Below the pieces are notes generated by a model that was not told where the DNA came from, ran no database searches, and worked only from the letters and a program-made list of their open reading frames with translations. From NCBI GenBank assembly GCA_035651595.1, contig DASRFJ010000106.1, positions 1 to 64,000 on the forward strand: a DNA stretch of 64,000 nt, in the 5' to 3' direction. Made by a program: the position numbers and the translations under genes. Positions 37,925-45,868 of the stretch are shown here, one piece after another (within the stretch, counting starts at the first letter, position 1; each line of letters starts with the position of its first letter). Source of the stretch: JAFARZ01 sp035651595. Lineage in GTDB: Bacteria; Actinomycetota; Actinomycetes; Streptosporangiales; Streptosporangiaceae.

Positions 37925-38454
37925 CGCGGCAGCAGGCGACGTTCGAGTTCGAGACGGACGGGCCGCCATGGAAGGGCACTGTGGCCGTCAACGGGCACAG
38001 GGTCATGAACGCCGCGTCTTTCGACGTTCACCTGGACTGCGAGTCGGTCCCCGTCGTGACCTTGAACCTGCTCTGCGCTGATGCGCTGCGGCTCGCGTTC
38101 AAGGACGCGGCACTGGTCCGGCTCGGAGACGAGACGCGGGATGGGCTTGTTTCCCTGGGCTGGACGCCGCCACCAGGAGAGGGTGGCCAGCGCCAGCGTA
38201 TCGCCCTCCGTATCGCCTGGAGCGAGGACGGCACGGAACGCGCGGAGCTGTTCGGCCCGTGGGTATCCGGCGAGGACCAGGAAGACCTGTCGCACGTGCG
38301 GGCAGCGCTTGCTTTCGCCGCCAGATGGCGGGACGCTACCGGCCTGGAGCCTGCCGACGTGACTGCGATCGTGCTGAACGACCCGGACGGCTGGCTCGCG
38401 GAACAGGCCCCGGCCGCAGCGGCGCGCCCCTGCGGCACCGAGTGCGACTGCTGA
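37912..38454 (+). CDS. Hypothetical protein, paralogue A
   Basis: This 180-residue protein starts at TTG 37912 behind GGGAAAGGG, overlapping the terminase end. The block ALRLAFKDAALVRLGDETRD and LVSLGWTPP recurs in the next gene. The second half (LSHVRAALAFAARWRDATGL and a CGTECDC end) has no counterpart there. The position between terminase and portal suggests a head-assembly accessory. Confidence 0.6.
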   Translation: MAEVARQQATFEFETDGPPWKGTVAVNGHRVMNAASFDVHLDCESVPVVTLNLLCADALRLAFKDAALVRLGDETRDGLVSLGWTPPPGEGGQRQRIALRIAWSEDGTERAELFGPWVSGEDQEDLSHVRAALAFAARWRDATGLEPADVTAIVLNDPDGWLAEQAPAAAARPCGTECDC

Positions 38455-38723
38455 TGGCGGACACGGACCCACCCCCGGCATTCAGCTTCGACGGCTCGTG
38501 GCCGTTCACCGGGACCCCGGAGGTCTCAGGCCACCCGGTAGCTACCGTCACCGCGTTCACCGTCCAGGCCGCCCCCGACGGCATACCTGCGGTCACCCTG
38601 ACTCTCGTCGGCCCGGACGCGCTGCGCCTGGCGCTGGCTCCCGGCGCGGCACGGGTGCAGGTCTCGGACCAGACCCGTGAGGCGCTGATCTCGCTCGGCT
38701 GGACGCCGCCGTCAGAACGGTGA
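38454..38723 (+). CDS. Hypothetical protein, paralogue B
   Basis: This 89-residue protein starts at ATG 38454 (TGATG overlap). VTLTLVGPDALRLALAPGAA, then DQTREALISLGWTPP matches paralogue A over about 45 residues, so the two arose by tandem duplication with later loss or gain of a C-terminal half. Function unknown. Confidence 0.6.
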   Translation: MADTDPPPAFSFDGSWPFTGTPEVSGHPVATVTAFTVQAAPDGIPAVTLTLVGPDALRLALAPGAARVQVSDQTREALISLGWTPPSER

Positions 38724-38736
38724 AGCGGGGGGATGG

Positions 38737-41700
38737 ATGAGCCTCCGGTCCCGCGCGGCACTCCTTGACCGGCCCGGCAGCACCGTGGCCGTCGCCAAGA
38801 CGTTCGGTCCCGGTGTCCCGGAGTCGTTCCGGCAGGGCGAGCAGCAGTCCCAGATGACCCCGTCGTCCCCGTTCTCGCCGGGGACCCCGATCGGGCCGTA
38901 CGACGGATACGACCGGGTACCGCGATCCCGCGATTTCGTCACCGGGTACAACATCGCGGCCCGGCCCCGGCTGCACGAACGGGTGTCGTTCGGCACGCTG
39001 AAGGGCCTCATCGAGGCGTACGACGTCGCTTCCTTGTGTATCTGGCACAGGATCGACTCCATCCGGTCCCTGGACTGGAAGCTCGTCTCCGCTGACCATT
39101 TCGACGGCGACGTCACCGACATGGTGCCGCTCGGCCTCGCCGCCCTGTACAAGCCCGACCGGGAGAACTACTTCGACACGTGGCTGGCCCGGTGGCTGTA
39201 CGACGTGCTGGCCTACGACGCCGCGCCGCTGTACCGGCTGCGGACCCGCGGCGGCCGGGCCGTGGGACTGATGCCGTTTGACGGGACCAGCCTCGCCCCG
39301 CTACTCGACTACTGGGGCCGCTCCCCGGCCGCGCCGGCACCCGGCGAACCCGAGCCGGAAGCTTACGTCCAGTACGCGAACGGGCTGCCGTGGGGGTGGC
39401 TGACCCGCAGCGACGTGATCTACCAGCCATTCCGGCCGCACAACGACTCGATCTACGGGCAGGCCCCGATCGAGACGATCATCCTGAACGCCAACACCGA
39501 CCTGAGGTTCCAGGTCTACTTCCTCCAGCGCTTCACTGCAGGGAACCTGCCCGCCGCGTTCGCCTCCGCCCCTGAGTCCTGGGGCCCGGACCAGATCGAG
39601 CAGTTCCAGGTGCTGTGGGACAGCTTCATGTTCGAGGATCAGTCCCGCAAGCACCAGGTGCGGTGGATGCCGCCCGGCAGCAAGTTCGTCTGGTCGAATG
39701 AGAAGGACTTCTCCGACCAGTTCTCCCTGTTCCTGATGCGGAAGACTGCCGCCGCGTTCCATGTCGTGCCCGCCGACCTCGGGTTCACCGAGAACGTGAA
39801 CAGGTCGTCGGGCGAGTCGCAGGCCGACGTGCAGCACCGGGTCGGGGACCTGCCGCTGATCCGGTACATACAGCGGGTCATCTCCAGTTTCCTGCAAGAC
39901 GACCTCGGTCTGCCGCTCAAGTTCGCGTTCGACATCGGCGAGGAGCAGGACGACCGGCTCGCCCAGGCCCAGGCCGACGACATCTACATCAAGAACGGCA
40001 CGGTGTCGCCGAGTTACATCGCGGAGATGCGGTTCGGCCGCACTGACGCACGGCCGGTCCCGAGGTTCATCTTCACCGAGCGCTCCGGGCCGATCCCGCT
40101 GAACTCGCTGGAAGCGGTGGCGGGGGAAATCGACCCGGCGACCGCCGCACCCGCGCTGGAGGCGGCGCTCCCGCACCAGGTGTTCGAGGAGGCCCCCGGC
40201 GTCGAGCCGAACCCGCCGCTGTACGGGCAGCCGCTCGCGGAGGAGATCTACGGGCCGTCCGCGATCCCGGCGCACACCGAGACGCAGTCCGCGCAGCCGG
40301 TGCGCGAGCCGGACGAGGCCGGGCAGGTCCGCAAGGAGATGGCGGCGTTCCGGAATTACAGCAGGAAGCGGCGGCAGCGCGGGGTGTGGCAGGACTTCGG
40401 GTTCCGTCACGTCCCGGCAGCCGAGGCGGCGCTGCTGAACGCCGAAGGCAAGCGCACGGTCGTCAAGGCCGCCTCCGGCCCGGACCTCAGCCCCGGTTCC
40501 GGCATGATCTCCCTCGACCTGCCAGACGGCCTGATCGACCCGGTGCAGGGCGGCGTCACCGATCACCATGTCACGATCGTCTATCTCGGCCGGGACGTGG
40601 ACGACGAGGCGTTCGAGGCAGCATGCCTGCGCGCAGCGTCGGCCGCGGCGGGGATGCCGGGGCCGCTGGAGGCACAGGTGGGCGGCATCGGATCGTTCCC
40701 GCCCTCGGATGGCAGCGACGGGAAGATGCCCGTGTGGGCTGGGGTCACAATGCCGGGCGGGGAGCAGCTCCGCAGCGCACTGGCTGACCTGTCGGCCAGC
40801 GAGCACCCGGAGTGGAAACCGCACGTCACCCTCGCCTACGCCGAGCCGGGCGACCCGCTGCCCAGCCCGGTTCCAGCTGTCCCGGTGACGTTCACGCACC
40901 TGTCCGTGCACCGCGGCGGCGACGTGGCCAGGTTCCGTCTCGGCGGGGAGCCCGGCCCGGCCGGCTGCTGCGGCGCGGAGTGCTGCACGAGTGAAGGCGG
41001 ATGCTGCGGCGGCTCCGCAGGTTGCCAGTGCGCCGCCAGCAGCGACATAGCCAAGGCGGTGGTGACCGGCCCAAAAGCGTGGCCCGGCTGGGAGCTTGAC
41101 CTCCCCGCAGCCGGGTACTGGGCTCCTCTCCTCGCCGCCGCTCTTTCCGGGGCGCTGAGCAGGACCCGTGCTGAGCAGATAGCCCGCGCCTGGCTCGCGG
41201 AGCACCCGCAGGACCAGCCGGAGCAGGGCAGGCGGGAGACCGTCGAAGCCGCCGCCGCATGGCTGTACGCGCAGGGCCTGGACCTCGTCTCGCCTATCAC
41301 GCCGCTCATGCCGGGGATGATCGCGGACGCCGCCCTCATCGGCGGAGTGAGCGCGGCAGCGGCAGCGGACGGCACCCCGGCGGACACCGGGGACTGGCAG
41401 CCGGGGAACCAGGGCGCGGCACGGGACCGGGCGGAAGCACTCGGGCTCGGCGCTGTCCTCGGTGCCGCGCAGGACCGCAGCGACCAGGACGCGCAGCAGG
41501 CGGCCGGCGGGTACATGACCTCCCTGGCCCGCGTGCTGGCTGACAGCGCGTCGTCAGGACTGGGTGCGGCTGCTGCCGGGGCGGCGCTCCTCTCGGCGCT
41601 CAGCGACCCTGAGGCGGCCGGGCGGACGGTGCTGGGCGTGCTCGTCACCGGCATCGGGGCGGCGGCGCTCGCGCTGTACCTGGCACGGAAGGTGCAGCGG

Positions 41701-41838
41701 GTCGCGTTCACCACGGCGCTGGACGCCAGGGTATGCGTGACCTGCTCGCAGTACGCGGCCGGCAGTCCCTACCCGATCGCGAGCGCACCTCAGGTGCCAG
41801 TCCATCCGGCGTGCCGCTGCGCGATCCAGCCGGCGTAG
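38737..41838 (+). CDS. Portal protein fused to a 2H phosphoesterase and a MuF-like domain
   Basis: This 1033-residue protein carries three parts. Residues about 60-540 are a portal: YDVASLCIWHRIDSIRSLDW, PIETIILNANTDLRFQVYF, FTENVNRSSGESQADVQ. Residues about 575-725 have two HxT motifs, HHVTIVYLG (His611, Thr613) and KPHVTLAY (His696, Thr698), the paired signature of 2H phosphoesterases (2'-5' RNA ligase-like). After a Cys-rich linker (about 750-775), helical and hydrophobic segments lead to a MuF-type end with CVTCSQYAAG (Cys1000, Cys1003) and HPACRC. Portals form the DNA gate and MuF proteins sit in or on the head. The middle enzyme is unusual and could travel with the particle. Confidence 0.88.
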   Translation: MSLRSRAALLDRPGSTVAVAKTFGPGVPESFRQGEQQSQMTPSSPFSPGTPIGPYDGYDRVPRSRDFVTGYNIAARPRLHERVSFGTLKGLIEAYDVASLCIWHRIDSIRSLDWKLVSADHFDGDVTDMVPLGLAALYKPDRENYFDTWLARWLYDVLAYDAAPLYRLRTRGGRAVGLMPFDGTSLAPLLDYWGRSPAAPAPGEPEPEAYVQYANGLPWGWLTRSDVIYQPFRPHNDSIYGQAPIETIILNANTDLRFQVYFLQRFTAGNLPAAFASAPESWGPDQIEQFQVLWDSFMFEDQSRKHQVRWMPPGSKFVWSNEKDFSDQFSLFLMRKTAAAFHVVPADLGFTENVNRSSGESQADVQHRVGDLPLIRYIQRVISSFLQDDLGLPLKFAFDIGEEQDDRLAQAQADDIYIKNGTVSPSYIAEMRFGRTDARPVPRFIFTERSGPIPLNSLEAVAGEIDPATAAPALEAALPHQVFEEAPGVEPNPPLYGQPLAEEIYGPSAIPAHTETQSAQPVREPDEAGQVRKEMAAFRNYSRKRRQRGVWQDFGFRHVPAAEAALLNAEGKRTVVKAASGPDLSPGSGMISLDLPDGLIDPVQGGVTDHHVTIVYLGRDVDDEAFEAACLRAASAAAGMPGPLEAQVGGIGSFPPSDGSDGKMPVWAGVTMPGGEQLRSALADLSASEHPEWKPHVTLAYAEPGDPLPSPVPAVPVTFTHLSVHRGGDVARFRLGGEPGPAGCCGAECCTSEGGCCGGSAGCQCAASSDIAKAVVTGPKAWPGWELDLPAAGYWAPLLAAALSGALSRTRAEQIARAWLAEHPQDQPEQGRRETVEAAAAWLYAQGLDLVSPITPLMPGMIADAALIGGVSAAAAADGTPADTGDWQPGNQGAARDRAEALGLGAVLGAAQDRSDQDAQQAAGGYMTSLARVLADSASSGLGAAAAGAALLSALSDPEAAGRTVLGVLVTGIGAAALALYLARKVQRVAFTTALDARVCVTCSQYAAGSPYPIASAPQVPVHPACRCAIQPA

Positions 41839-41860
41839 ACCACCCGCCAGAGGAGCACTG

Positions 41861-42316
41861 ATGACCGTGACGGATGAGCGCACCGTCGAGGAGCGCCTCG
41901 CCGCGCTGGAGACGATGCTCGGACTGCGGGTTCCGGCATGGACGGACGAGCAGGCGGCCGAGTTCAAGGCCGAGTTCGACCGCCGCATGGGCGATGGCAA
42001 ATTCGAGCACCACGAGGTCAGGCTGCTGCCGCCCGGTCCCGCGATCGAGCCCCTGCTCACCCCGGAGACGGCCCGCGCCCTGCTCCGCGAGTGCGTCACC
42101 GTCGTCAAGCCAGGCGAGACACTGGTGATCCGGTGCCCGGACTGGTGGGGACCCCAGCAGGTATATGAGTACCAGCGGTACCTGAACGAGATGACTGAAG
42201 GGTTCCGCGCCCTGGCCGTCGTCGGCGAGGAACTGGCCGTGGCCGCGAGTCAGGTTACGGCCGAGGGCTGCGGGTGCAGCGGCCAGGACTCCGGCCGGGC
42301 CGGCGACATCACGTAG
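41861..42316 (+). CDS. Hypothetical virion-module protein
   Basis: This 151-residue protein starts at ATG 41861 behind GAGGAGC. It has VEERLAALETMLGLRVPAWT, AIEPLLTPETARALLRECVT and PDWWGPQQVYEYQRYLNEM. The C-terminal 22 codons overlap the leftward moron gene at 42250. No family is recognised; similar genes lie next to capsid genes in actinophages. Confidence 0.6.
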   Translation: MTVTDERTVEERLAALETMLGLRVPAWTDEQAAEFKAEFDRRMGDGKFEHHEVRLLPPGPAIEPLLTPETARALLRECVTVVKPGETLVIRCPDWWGPQQVYEYQRYLNEMTEGFRALAVVGEELAVAASQVTAEGCGCSGQDSGRAGDIT

Positions 42317-42594
42317 GTGCGGCTCATCTCATAGTCGACATAGACAGCGACGGACTCCGGGTATCTCCACGGTGCCGACCTGACCGCATTCTCGAAATCG
42401 CCGAGTGGCAGGAAGTTGAAGCACGCAGCGTAGACGGTGGCGCTGGTGACCTTGGTCCCCCCGCCTTCCCTGAGGCCGATCTCTTTCAGCTCCTGCTTGT
42501 GCGGGTCGTTCTCCTCAAGCCACCGGTTGAGCCAGGCGAGCGCGCTGGCCTCACTGTCGTCGCAGACGATCACGACATCGGTAAGCACGCTCAC
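42250..42594 (-). CDS. Moron gene 2: small hypothetical protein
   Basis: This 114-residue protein starts at GTG 42592-42594 behind GGAGG, overlapping the upstream stop by four bases. It begins with a strand-rich VLTDVVIVCDDSEASALAWL and has KVTSATVYAACFNFLPLGDF. It lies on the opposite strand to the virion genes. Function unknown; it is probably expressed separately, for example in the lysogen. Confidence 0.6.
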   Translation of the reverse strand: MSVLTDVVIVCDDSEASALAWLNRWLEENDPHKQELKEIGLREGGGTKVTSATVYAACFNFLPLGDFENAVRSAPWRYPESVAVYVDYEMSRTYVMSPARPESWPLHPQPSAVT

Positions 42595-43148
42595 GGCCTC
42601 CACTCCTCCCGGTAGCCGGGACGATGCCGGTAGCCCCAGCCGAGCAGCCGGACGGCACGCTCAAGTCCCTCGATCAGCTTCACGTCAGGCCCGCTGAAGG
42701 CCGGGCGCACCGCAGGAGCATCACCTGCCGCCCAGGCGCCGTAGTCGGCCGCCTCAGCTTTCCGCCGTGCCGTCGCAGCGGCCAGCTCGTCCAGGATCGC
42801 CAGTTCCGCATCGCACCGCGCGATCGTGTCACGCGGGTCGTTCGCCTCCATGAGCCGGGTAACCGACGAGTCGCCCATCGCCCAGGTGCCGTGCCATGTG
42901 TCAGTCTCGGTCGGCTCGGCGAAGACGAGGACGCCGCTTGACTGCTCGGTCCACTCGAAAGCGTTGCCCAGCCTGATCGCGTGCTGCGCGAGGTAAAGAC
43001 GTTCGGCTACCCGCTGCCGCAGCCATGCCGGAAGTTCCGGCTCGCCGGGCCGGGGGAGCAGGTTCCTGAACTTCCAGCCTGGCGGCATCCTCACCTGAAT
43101 ACCCGGCTTCGCCGTCAGGTCGTACGGGACCAGTCCGTCTTCGCTCAC
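42591..43148 (-). CDS. Moron gene 1: DUF6221-like protein
   Basis: This 185-residue protein starts at GTG 43146-43148. NDPRDTIARCDAELAILDEL, then an Ala-rich stretch and the ending RLLGWGYRHRPGYREEW match DUF6221, a family frequent in actinobacterial prophages with no known activity. With the coupled gene at 42250 it forms a two-gene cassette inserted against the direction of the virion operon. Confidence 0.7.
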   Translation of the reverse strand: MSEDGLVPYDLTAKPGIQVRMPPGWKFRNLLPRPGEPELPAWLRQRVAERLYLAQHAIRLGNAFEWTEQSSGVLVFAEPTETDTWHGTWAMGDSSVTRLMEANDPRDTIARCDAELAILDELAAATARRKAEAADYGAWAAGDAPAVRPAFSGPDVKLIEGLERAVRLLGWGYRHRPGYREEWRP

Positions 43149-43232
43149 TCTGGATCACGCTCCCGGCCGTCAACGATGACGTGCCCGTTCACGTCAAGGC
43201 TCATGCCCTCCATCGTGCCAGGGAGGTGGGGC

Positions 43233-43751
43233 ATGGACGGTTTCCTTGTCGTCATCGACCGCGCCGAACTGCGGGCCGCGATACGGCGCAACCTCGCCGA
43301 GCAGGCCGCCCGCCAGCTTCCGGCACCGCTGCAGCGCGGCGTCGTCCGGCAGATGACCCCCGTCACCAAAGGCGAGGGAGAGAAGCGGTTCCTGCTCGGC
43401 CTGGCCTATCAGGCCGGGTTCGACCCGCGTATCCGCAAGGGGCAGGACGGCGGCCGGGACGCGTTCAGTCCCGAAGAGCTCGAAAAAGCCTGCTGGAGCT
43501 TCCTTCCCGGCGGCGGCCAGATCGGGATAGCCCACCTGGACGGCACTCTCGGCCACATGACCGTTACCGAGAACTACATATACCGGGGGCCGGACTGGGA
43601 GCAGCCGAGCGGCCTGGTGATCAAGTCCGGGATGGCGTGGCTGATCGGCGGGATCTGCGACGAGTACGCGTGGTCGCTGGCCAAATCCGGCAGGGTCAAG
43701 GGTTTCTCGCCGCAGGGCGGGGCGCGCCGCCGCCGTCTCGGGTACGCATGA
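43233..43751 (+). CDS. XkdF-like prohead protease
   Basis: This 172-residue protein starts at ATG 43233 behind GGGAGGTGG. QIGIAHLDGTLGHMTVTENY, then LVIKSGMAWLIGGICDEYAW and LAKSGRVKGFSPQGGA follow the XkdF-type phage serine protease pattern (HL... and GFS). It would cleave scaffold and capsid parts during head maturation. Confidence 0.7.
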   Translation: MDGFLVVIDRAELRAAIRRNLAEQAARQLPAPLQRGVVRQMTPVTKGEGEKRFLLGLAYQAGFDPRIRKGQDGGRDAFSPEELEKACWSFLPGGGQIGIAHLDGTLGHMTVTENYIYRGPDWEQPSGLVIKSGMAWLIGGICDEYAWSLAKSGRVKGFSPQGGARRRRLGYA

Positions 43752-43770
43752 GCAGGCGAGGTGATCGCTT

Positions 43771-45783
43771 ATGGATGTCCTGTCCGGCGACGACGAGTTC
43801 ACCGGCCTTTACGACGCGGACCTGCCGAGGGCTGACCTGGTGCAGGCTCCGGCGAACGGCGTGGATGAGTGGATCGTCATGAAGGACGCGGACGGTGAAG
43901 CCGGCCTGCTCGACCCGGAGTTCGTCCGTGACCTGATCGGCAAGCAGGCAGAGCCGGAGCCGTCCGGCAGGGAGCGGGTGCAGATGCCGAACGGGGTCAC
44001 TCTCACCGGCTCCCCGGCAGCGATGGCGGCATTCATCCACAAGGCGTCGGTACGGGCCGAAGGCGACGGCAACGACGTGGCCAAGGCCGAGATGAGCGGC
44101 AAGAGCCAGAACGACCTGCCAGATTCCGCATTCGCGTACATCGAGCCGGGCGGCAAGAAGGACGAGGACGGCAAGACCACGCCCCGCTCGCTGCGGCACT
44201 TCCCTATCCATGACGCCGCCCACGTCCGCAACGCGCTATCCCGCGCCCCGCAGTCCCCGTTCGGCGACAAGGCCATGCCGAAGATCCGGGCCGCCGCCAG
44301 GAAATTCGGCATCGAGGTATCGAAAGAGGAGGCGGCCGTGGCCGAGACGGTGACCAAGGACATGTCAGGCGCGATGGCCCCGGAACTGGACGACGGCATC
44401 GACGGGCTCGACCCCACCGTCCCGCTCGCCGCCCCCGATGAGGACGCGCCCGGCAATCCCGCCGAACCCGGCAGCCCCGCGTGGGAGGCGATCGACGCGG
44501 CGACCGCGCAGAAGTGGGTCGCCATCGCCGCGCGCCTGAAGAACGCGCTGTGCATCCTGTCCGAGCGGGAACTCCTCGAGGCCGCCTCCGCCGACCCGGA
44601 CGACGCGGAGCACGCCTGGAATCTCGAGGACGCCATGTGCGCCGTCGACTACGTGATCTCCACCCTGGCCGTGTTCGCTGCGGGCGAGCAGGCCGAGGCG
44701 GACCTGGGCGGCGAGGCGATGGACGCGATCGGCAAGGCGATGACCGCCGAGGGCCTGCCCGCCTCGCTGGACACCGTGGAGGGCCTGTCCGCGGTCGCCA
44801 AGGCCGGCCGGGTGCTCAGTGCCGCGAACGAGGCGCACATCCGCGACGCGGCGCAGGCCCTGAACACCGTCCTGTCCTCGCTGCCGAAAGCCCCGCTCAC
44901 CGATGACGGCCAGCCGGTCGCCAAGGAGGGAACGCCCGTGGAAGGCACCCAGACCGCACCCGAGTCCGGGCCGGACACCGCGCAGGTGGCCAAGGACACG
45001 GCCCCGGCGGGCACGCAGGCCGCCCCGGGCGACACCGCCGCAGCGCCCGCAGGCGAAACCCGGGCTGTCGCCAAGGCATCGGACGGGCTCCGGGTCGCCG
45101 TGTACGACCGCGCCGGGGCGCTGTGCCTGGTCCCCCCGGACGCCATCACCACGGCCATCGCCAAGGCGGACGGGGACGAGAAGGCACCGATGCAGGCCGT
45201 GTTCGACCAGGACGGCGACCTGATCGGCGTCGTGGACCCGGCCGCGATCCAGCCTGTCGCTGGCACCGGGAAGAAAGCGGACACCGAACCCGAGGCCGAG
45301 CCCGCGCCGGACGGCGATGACATGACCCCGGCTCCGGCAGCGGAGACCGGCACCCCGGCGGACGCCGTCGCAGATGACGGCACCGTCGCCAAGCAGGACC
45401 AGGACGCTGACGTGTACGCGGTGCTCAAGAGCGCCATCGCGGAAGCAGTGGCAGGAGCGATCGGCAGCGTTCAGCCGGCAGAGGACGTCGCCAAGCAGGC
45501 CGACGTCGCCGCGCTGCTCGGAGAGGTCGAGACGCTCAAGGCCAGGCTCGCGACGGTGGAAGAGTCCCCGGCGGCACCGAAGGTGTTCACCAACGGCCAG
45601 ACCCCGCCCGCGCACCAGATGCGCGGCCAGGACCACGGCGCGGCGGCTCAGGTCGACGTCGCCAAGGCGCGGGCACGCAAGGCGGAACTGTACTCAGCCG
45701 ATGCGCCCGAGCAGGCGCGCATCGCCGAGGAGATGCGGGCAGAAGCAGCCGGCGTCTACGCCGCCATGCGCGCAGGCCGCTGA
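43771..45783 (+). CDS. DUF6582-containing scaffold-like protein
   Basis: This 670-residue protein starts at ATG 43771. Residues about 110-195 (DSAFAYIEPGGKKDEDGKTT through HFPIHDAAHVRNALSR) match DUF6582. A helical part and long Ala/Glu/Asp linkers follow, in which short VAK/IAK elements recur. The C-terminus is a coiled coil (ALLGEVETLKARLATVEES) and a KARARKAELYSAD helix. Its position between protease and capsid and its low complexity fit a scaffold that the protease removes. Confidence 0.65.
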   Translation: MDVLSGDDEFTGLYDADLPRADLVQAPANGVDEWIVMKDADGEAGLLDPEFVRDLIGKQAEPEPSGRERVQMPNGVTLTGSPAAMAAFIHKASVRAEGDGNDVAKAEMSGKSQNDLPDSAFAYIEPGGKKDEDGKTTPRSLRHFPIHDAAHVRNALSRAPQSPFGDKAMPKIRAAARKFGIEVSKEEAAVAETVTKDMSGAMAPELDDGIDGLDPTVPLAAPDEDAPGNPAEPGSPAWEAIDAATAQKWVAIAARLKNALCILSERELLEAASADPDDAEHAWNLEDAMCAVDYVISTLAVFAAGEQAEADLGGEAMDAIGKAMTAEGLPASLDTVEGLSAVAKAGRVLSAANEAHIRDAAQALNTVLSSLPKAPLTDDGQPVAKEGTPVEGTQTAPESGPDTAQVAKDTAPAGTQAAPGDTAAAPAGETRAVAKASDGLRVAVYDRAGALCLVPPDAITTAIAKADGDEKAPMQAVFDQDGDLIGVVDPAAIQPVAGTGKKADTEPEAEPAPDGDDMTPAPAAETGTPADAVADDGTVAKQDQDADVYAVLKSAIAEAVAGAIGSVQPAEDVAKQADVAALLGEVETLKARLATVEESPAAPKVFTNGQTPPAHQMRGQDHGAAAQVDVAKARARKAELYSADAPEQARIAEEMRAEAAGVYAAMRAGR

Positions 45784-45828
45784 CAAGCCCCTCACCACCA
45801 GACATACCGGCCCCTCGTGAGCACCGCT

Positions 45829-45854
45829 CCGGGGGGCTCAGCCATGCCCCCCGG
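45829..45854 (+). promoter_or_regulatory. 9-bp hairpin abutting the capsid ribosome site
   Basis: CCGGGGGGC and GCCCCCCGG pair around an eight-base loop, and AAGGAGG of the capsid gene starts at the next base. This may protect the 5' end of a processed capsid mRNA or keep the ribosome site open. Confidence 0.65.
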
Positions 45855-45868
45855 AAGGAGGCATCGCG

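Noticed and set aside
39301..41205. A 634-codon leftward frame opposite the portal gene
   Set aside because: Arg-rich antisense artefact of a high-GC gene with clear portal, 2H and MuF motifs on the other strand.
44365..45636. A 423-codon leftward frame opposite the scaffold gene
   Set aside because: Antisense of a supported rightward gene; no motif and no ribosome site.
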